Positions 5,644 through 8,932 of a stretch of 8,932 bases of DNA are shown piece after piece. The translations under genes and the position numbers were made by a program. The DNA is from an uncultured Erysipelotrichaceae bacterium. Lineage in GTDB: Bacteria; Bacillota_I; Bacilli_A; RF39; UBA660. The stretch spans positions 1 to 8,932 of the forward strand of contig CACXEZ010000158.1 in the NCBI GenBank assembly GCA_902766815.1, written 5' to 3'. The notes below the pieces were generated by a model. That model saw only the letters and a program-made list of their open reading frames with translations. It was not told the origin of the DNA and did no database searches. The number at the start of each line of letters is the position of its first letter. The stretch's first letter is position 1.

Positions 5644-6446
5644 ACAGAATATTGATAACAGTAGGGCCAATTACTATCTATTGGTATTCTTTTCTAATAT
5701 TAGTATCAGTCTTAATAGGATATGAAATTGCTATCAATTATAGCAAAAAAATAAATTATCATACCAGTGATATTACAGATATGGTCTTATTTTTAGTAAT
5801 ATGGTCAATCATAGGAGCAAGACTTTACTATGTAATATTTAATTTTAAAGTATATCAAAACGATTTATTAGGAATTTTTCAGATATGGAGAGGCGGTTTA
5901 GCAATCTACGGAGCAGTAATAGGAGGAGTACTTTATATCTTATATTACTGTTTCAAAAAGAAAATGAACTTTATCAAAGTACTAGATATCTGTTCATTAT
6001 CTTTACTATTAGGTCAAGCTATTGGAAGATGGGGAAACTTTTTCAACAGTGAAGCTTACGGAGGAAAAACCACTTATGAAGCATTAAAAAAATTACACAT
6101 TCCAGAATTTATTATTCAAGGAATGAAGATTAATGGCACCTATAGACAGCCAACATTTCTATATGAATCTCTATGGTGTTTGATTGGAGTGATAATTCTT
6201 TATTTCATAAGAAAAAAACACTCCAATCAAACAGGTAGACAGGTAAGTTTCTATCTATTATGGTATGGTCTAGGTAGATTCTTTATAGAAGGACTTAGAA
6301 GCGATTCACTATATTTAGGTAGTTTTAGAATTAGTCAAATCGTATCCATAGTTATCTTTATAATTGGTTTTATTGGTACCATAATAATATGGAAGAAAAA
6401 TCACATTAAGATAAAAGATATTGGTGGTATAGATGGTAGAATATAA
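5640..6446 (+). CDS. lgt: Prolipoprotein diacylglyceryl transferase
   Basis: Transfers diacylglycerol from phosphatidylglycerol to the lipobox cysteine of preprolipoproteins, the first step of lipoprotein maturation at the cytoplasmic membrane. The 268 residues fit the family and about seven hydrophobic segments are visible. The Lgt signature GRWGNFFNSEAYG is at 129-141, with the essential Arg at 130. Tyr16 in YWYS matches the conserved N-terminal Tyr, and GRFFIEGLRSDSL (212-224) is the conserved C-terminal motif. The residue matching E. coli His103 is Tyr90 in GGLAIYG, a replacement I recall as common in Firmicutes. ATG 5640 overlaps the upstream stop (ATGA), with AAGGTG 5 nt before it. A lipoprotein-like gene follows after 16 nt, consistent with an envelope operon. 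A perfect 15-bp inverted repeat lies in the coding sequence. Identification is firm. Confidence 0.97.
   Translation: MNRILITVGPITIYWYSFLILVSVLIGYEIAINYSKKINYHTSDITDMVLFLVIWSIIGARLYYVIFNFKVYQNDLLGIFQIWRGGLAIYGAVIGGVLYILYYCFKKKMNFIKVLDICSLSLLLGQAIGRWGNFFNSEAYGGKTTYEALKKLHIPEFIIQGMKINGTYRQPTFLYESLWCLIGVIILYFIRKKHSNQTGRQVSFYLLWYGLGRFFIEGLRSDSLYLGSFRISQIVSIVIFIIGFIGTIIIWKKNHIKIKDIGGIDGRI
6177..6233 (+). repeat. Perfect 15-bp inverted repeat inside lgt
   Basis: TGTTTGATTGGAGTG (6177-6191) is the exact reverse complement of 6219-6233. The 27-nt loop holds a further small stem, TTCTT (6196-6200) with AAGAA (6209-6213), and an outer TCTA/TAGA pairing (6170-6173 with 6236-6239) can extend it. Six of the 15 pairs are G-C, unusually stable for this AT-rich DNA. 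It codes for the C-terminal part of lgt (about W179-T198), and the protein length there looks normal, so it is not an obvious insertion. No T run follows on either strand, so it is not a classical terminator. Confidence 0.85.
6231..6246 (+). repeat. Short tandem repeat beside the lgt hairpin
   Basis: ACAGGTAG (6231-6238) is followed directly by ACAGGTAA (6239-6246), two 8-nt units with one mismatch. The first overlaps the last three bases of the 15-bp inverted repeat. It codes TGRQV in lgt and may be coincidental. Confidence 0.45.
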
Positions 6447-6462
6447 TTAAGGGAGAAAAAAG

Positions 6463-6972
6463 ATGTATAAAAAATTAGGAATTATTATTTTGTGTTTATT
6501 CTGTTGTGCATGCACAAAACAGGAACCTACGAATAAATTTAAAGAAGAATATGAAAAATATAACGATGAATATATAAAGCTAGAATTAGAAGATGCTAAA
6601 TTGATCCAGTACAGTACTACTTCTGAAATAAATAATATTATTAAAAACAAAACAGGAGTAATCTATATAGGAAGTCCAAAAGATAACTTAAGTAGAAAAG
6701 TAATAGATATTCTGCTAGAAGTAGCCGATAATACAGGATTAGAAAAAATATATTATGTAGATAGCTTAGATGGAATAGAAGGAATAGATGATATTGAAAA
6801 TAAAAAAATACCACTAGTATTATTCATATTAGAAGGAAAAATAGTAAATTACCATATAGGAACAATAGATGATAAAATAGATTTAACAGATGATGAAATC
6901 ATTGAATTATATAATTCATATTCAGAAGGAATTCACCAAGTATTACAAGATGCATGTGATGAAAGTTGTTAG
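6463..6972 (+). CDS. Probable lipoprotein with a thioredoxin-like fold lacking CxxC
   Basis: A 169-residue exported protein. The N-terminus is MYKK followed by a hydrophobic stretch and CCAC at 14-17; Cys17 is the likely lipidated residue. Cys at the lipobox -3 position is atypical, so export with lipidation is probable, not certain. Residues 22-60 are charged and helix-like. From about 64 the pattern is thioredoxin-like: strand TGVIYIG (64-70), active-site loop SPKDNLSRK (71-79), a helix, strand KIYYVDS (95-101), then KIPLVLFILEGKIV (115-128), where Pro117 fits the cis-proline before a strand and glycine turn. Where redox relatives have CPYC the sequence has DNLS (74-77), so both catalytic cysteines are absent. 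Two cysteines lie at the extreme C-terminus (165 and 169, CDESC). It is 16 nt downstream of lgt with GGGAG at 6451-6455. A binding or chaperone role, or redox through the C-terminal pair, are possibilities. Confidence 0.8.
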   Translation: MYKKLGIIILCLFCCACTKQEPTNKFKEEYEKYNDEYIKLELEDAKLIQYSTTSEINNIIKNKTGVIYIGSPKDNLSRKVIDILLEVADNTGLEKIYYVDSLDGIEGIDDIENKKIPLVLFILEGKIVNYHIGTIDDKIDLTDDEIIELYNSYSEGIHQVLQDACDESC

Positions 6973-6984
6973 GAAGTAGGTAGT

Positions 6985-7512
6985 GTGATAATGAAAGAAA
7001 AAAATTTAAGTAATATTTTAATCAGTATATTATACTTTGTTTTAGGAGTAATCTTTATTGCTGCAACTGATGAATTACTTACTACATTTAACTATATATT
7101 AGTGAGCATCTGCGCAATTATAGGTGTTTTACAGATGCTAGGATTCTTTTTCAATAAAAAACATAAAGATGGAAATTCAGAACTGTTAATAGGAATAGTC
7201 TTCATATGGGTTAGTTTAGTTCTCTATGTTTATTATAGAGTAATGATTAATATTTTACCTATCTTATTTAGCTTATATCTATTTATTATGGCAATTGAAT
7301 TAATAGAAAAATATACAAAATATAAAAATATTATCAATGTAAAAAGAGGAAAATATTTATTATTAGGCTTTCTAGCTATAGCTGTAGGCCTACTACTAAT
7401 CTTTAATCCTGGTAGTGTCATCTACACTTACTTAAAAGTAACAGGTATCTATTTAATCCTAGTTGCGGTCTTGTATTTTATAGAATATATAAAGGATGAA
7501 AAAAATAACTAG
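6985..7512 (+). CDS. DUF308/HdeD-like six-helix membrane protein
   Basis: A 175-residue integral membrane protein. Six hydrophobic segments are visible (about 9-27, 36-55, 67-84, 89-107, 124-141, 146-167), in the two-by-three arrangement of the DUF308/HdeD family (PF03729). The last third, GLLLIFNPGSVIYTYLKVTGIYLILVAVLYF, shows the family's typical LxxNPG motif (141-143) between helices 5 and 6. E. coli HdeD is linked to acid resistance, but most members, including this one, have no known function. The start is ambiguous: GTG 6985 has AGGAAG 8 nt upstream (6971-6976), while ATG 6991 has TAGG about 10 nt upstream; I keep the GTG. It follows the thioredoxin-like gene by 12 nt and closes the operon. 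A short 8-bp inverted repeat (7105-7112 with 7132-7139) lies in the gene. Confidence 0.82.
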   Translation: MIMKEKNLSNILISILYFVLGVIFIAATDELLTTFNYILVSICAIIGVLQMLGFFFNKKHKDGNSELLIGIVFIWVSLVLYVYYRVMINILPILFSLYLFIMAIELIEKYTKYKNIINVKRGKYLLLGFLAIAVGLLLIFNPGSVIYTYLKVTGIYLILVAVLYFIEYIKDEKNN

Positions 7513-7525
7513 CAATAGTTGTTTT
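7502..7525 (+). terminator. Hairpin at the end of the lgt operon
   Basis: AAAATAACTA (7502-7511) pairs with TAGTTGTTTT (7516-7525) over all 10 positions, one of them G-U, closed by a GCAA loop of GNRA type. It spans the stop codon of the DUF308-like gene. The A tract and TTTT arms resemble an intrinsic terminator, but the T run is short and A residues follow. It may act as a weak terminator or 3'-end stabiliser. Confidence 0.4.
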
Positions 7526-7576
7526 AAAAAATAGTTACTACTCATCCCATAAATATACTAATAGCTAATTTTTTTT

Positions 7577-7600
7577 AAGAAAACCCTTTTCTTTTTTTTT
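7577..7600 (+). terminator. A/T-rich hairpin plus T tract before typA
   Basis: AAGAAAA (7577-7583), loop CCC, TTTTCTT (7587-7593), then T through 7600. The shape is that of an intrinsic terminator, but only one of seven pairs is G-C. It lies where the -35 region of the typA promoter should be, so it may separate the two transcription units or simply be AT-rich promoter DNA. Confidence 0.4.
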
Positions 7601-7605
7601 AAATA

Positions 7606-7614
7606 TGATATAAT
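7606..7614 (+). promoter_or_regulatory. Extended -10 promoter of typA
   Basis: TGATATAAT: a perfect TATAAT -10 (7609-7614) with an extended TG at 7606-7607. No good -35 is present at 16-18 nt (the region is a T run, for example TTTTCT at 7587), so the extended -10 probably carries the promoter. Predicted start near 7621, giving a leader of about 28 nt. The same TGATATA core occurs in the yvlD-lgt promoter. Confidence 0.75.
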
Positions 7615-7648
7615 AGGCAAGTCGGAGAAAAAAGAGGTGTTATTTATT

Positions 7649-8932
7649 ATGAATATTAGAAATATTGCAATTATAGCCCATGTTGACCATGGAAAAACTA
7701 CTTTAGTGGATCAATTATTAAGGAAATCAGGAACATTTCGTGAAAATGAAGAAGTAACAGATAGAGTAATGGACTCTAATGATATTGAAAAAGAAAGAGG
7801 AATAACTATTCTAGCAAAAACTACTTCTATTCACTATAATGGATATAAAATTAATATTCTAGATACCCCAGGTCATGCAGATTTTGGTGGAGAAGTAGAA
7901 AGAATTATGAATATGGTAGATGGTGTACTACTTGTAGTAGATGCCTATGAAGGAACAATGCCACAAACCAGATTTGTTTTAAAGAAAGCCTTAGAAGCAG
8001 GAGTAAAACCTATTGTAATTATCAATAAAGTAGATAAACCAACTGCTAGAGTAGAAAAAGTATTAGATGAAGTATTAGATTTATTCATCGAATTAGGAGC
8101 AAATGATGAACAAATAGAATTTAAAACAGCCTATGTTTCAGCTCTAAATGGAACAGCGAGTCTTGATCCAGATATCTCTACACAAACTGATAGTTATGAC
8201 AATATCTTTAACCTTATCATTGATGAAGTTCCAGAGCCAAATGCCACAACAGAAGGAAGCTTACAATTCCAGCCAGCCCTTTTAGACTATAATGATTTTG
8301 TTGGAAGAATTGGCATTGGTAGAATTAAAAGAGGTTCTATTAAAGTAAATCAAATGGTATCTTGTGTCAGATTAGATGGAAGTATCAAACAATTTAGAAT
8401 TCAAAAGTTATTTGGATTCGATGGTTTAAAAAGAACAGAAATCGATAGTGCAACAGCAGGAGATATTATTGCAGTAGCAGGACTAGCCGATATTTCTGTA
8501 GGAGAAACCGTATGTGATGTAGGTTCTGAAGAAGCACTACCAATTTTAAGAATTGATGAACCAACTTTAAAAATGACTTTTATGACAAATAACAGTCCCT
8601 TTGCTGGAAAAGAAGGTAAATTCGTTACAGCAAGTAAATTAGGAGATAGATTATTTAAAGAAACCCAAAGAGATGTTAGCCTAAAAGTTGAACAATCAGG
8701 AAATGAATCTTGGACTGTATCAGGACGTGGAGAACTTCATTTATCTATCTTAATTGAAAATATGAGAAGAGAAGGATATGAATTACAAGTATCAAGGCCA
8801 GAAGTAATTATAAAAGAAATAGATGGAGTAAAATGTGAACCATACGAAAGTGTTCAAATAGAAGTACCAGAAGAATACGTAGGAAATATTATTGAATCTT
8901 TAGGTAGCCGTGGAGCGACTATGCAGAATATG
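7649..8932 (+). CDS. typA: Translational GTPase TypA/BipA, 3'-truncated by the window edge
   Basis: A ribosome-associated GTPase related to EF-G and LepA, implicated in 50S assembly and in growth under cold or stress. All 428 codons to the window end are open; the family is about 605-615 residues, so roughly 180 C-terminal residues, including the TypA-specific domain, lie outside. GTPase motifs: G1 AHVDHGKTT (10-18), G2 RGITI (50-54), G3 DTPGHADF (72-79), G4 NKVD (126-129), G5 SAL (164-166). After these come a beta-barrel domain (about 205-295, QFQPALLDYNDFVGRIGIGRI), an EF-G-like domain III ending near SGRGELHLSILIENMRREG (358-376), and the start of domain V (EVPEEYVGNIIESLGSRGATMQNM). MNIRNIAIIAHVDHGKTTLVDQLL is typical of TypA rather than LepA or EF-G. 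ATG 7649 is preceded by AGAGGTG (7633-7639) with a 9-nt spacer. It has its own promoter and is probably independent of the lgt operon. Confidence 0.97.
   Translation, partial: MNIRNIAIIAHVDHGKTTLVDQLLRKSGTFRENEEVTDRVMDSNDIEKERGITILAKTTSIHYNGYKINILDTPGHADFGGEVERIMNMVDGVLLVVDAYEGTMPQTRFVLKKALEAGVKPIVIINKVDKPTARVEKVLDEVLDLFIELGANDEQIEFKTAYVSALNGTASLDPDISTQTDSYDNIFNLIIDEVPEPNATTEGSLQFQPALLDYNDFVGRIGIGRIKRGSIKVNQMVSCVRLDGSIKQFRIQKLFGFDGLKRTEIDSATAGDIIAVAGLADISVGETVCDVGSEEALPILRIDEPTLKMTFMTNNSPFAGKEGKFVTASKLGDRLFKETQRDVSLKVEQSGNESWTVSGRGELHLSILIENMRREGYELQVSRPEVIIKEIDGVKCEPYESVQIEVPEEYVGNIIESLGSRGATMQNM

Noticed and set aside
6447..6650. Minus-strand frame over the start of the thioredoxin-like gene, and another at 7233-7421 within the DUF308-like gene.
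   Set aside because: Antisense to better-supported coding sequence, no start signals and no family resemblance.
7105..7139. 8-bp inverted repeat AGCATCTG/CAGATGCT in the DUF308-like gene.
   Set aside because: Repeats of this length and spacing are expected a few times by chance in a window this size, and no T run follows.
7513..7648. Riboswitch or small RNA in the gap before typA.
   Set aside because: The leader from the predicted start to the typA ATG is only about 28 nt and no complex conserved fold is visible.
1..8932. CRISPR array, tRNA or rRNA genes, insertion sequence or attachment site.
   Set aside because: No regularly spaced repeats, RNA gene signatures, transposase or integrase motifs were found.

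Overview
The window is AT-rich (about 70% by eye), with short intergenic gaps, Shine-Dalgarno sites of the AGGAG/AGGTG type and alternative GTG/TTG starts. It looks like the chromosome of a low-GC Firmicute (Bacilli, possibly an uncultured Erysipelotrichales- or RF39-like lineage; this placement is inference). UGA is a normal stop here: it ends fmt, the next gene and the yvlD-like gene, and the tryptophans I checked are UGG. The mycoplasma code is therefore not in use.

Region 1 (1-4117, + strand) is a tight run: the 3' part of fmt (initiator-tRNA formylation), an unrecognised single-pass membrane protein overlapping fmt by 4 bp, a FabG-like short-chain dehydrogenase with a TTG start, and asnB (glutamine-dependent asparagine synthetase). 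Gaps are 6 and 15 nt, so they are probably co-transcribed.

Region 2 (4133-5068, - strand) is a YtqA/TIGR01212-type radical SAM gene. It converges on asnB with a 15-nt gap and is divided from the next operon by a roughly 0.1-kb divergent promoter region.

Region 3 (5182-7512, + strand) is a membrane/envelope operon: a YvlD-type (PF04020) four-helix protein, lgt (prolipoprotein diacylglyceryl transferase), a probable lipoprotein with a thioredoxin-like fold whose CxxC is missing, and a six-helix DUF308/HdeD-like protein. Pairing the lipid-modifying enzyme with a candidate substrate is sensible. The yvlD-lgt pairing echoes Bacillus subtilis yvlD-hprK-lgt, but without hprK.

Region 4 (7513-8932) has a short gap with two weak terminator-like hairpins and a consensus extended -10 promoter, then typA/bipA, a ribosome-associated GTPase cut off by the window end after 428 codons.

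Most of this is conserved housekeeping content and I do not see a new defence or mobile system. The strongest unexplained signals are a perfect 15-bp inverted repeat inside lgt and the thioredoxin-like lipoprotein that has lost its active-site cysteines.
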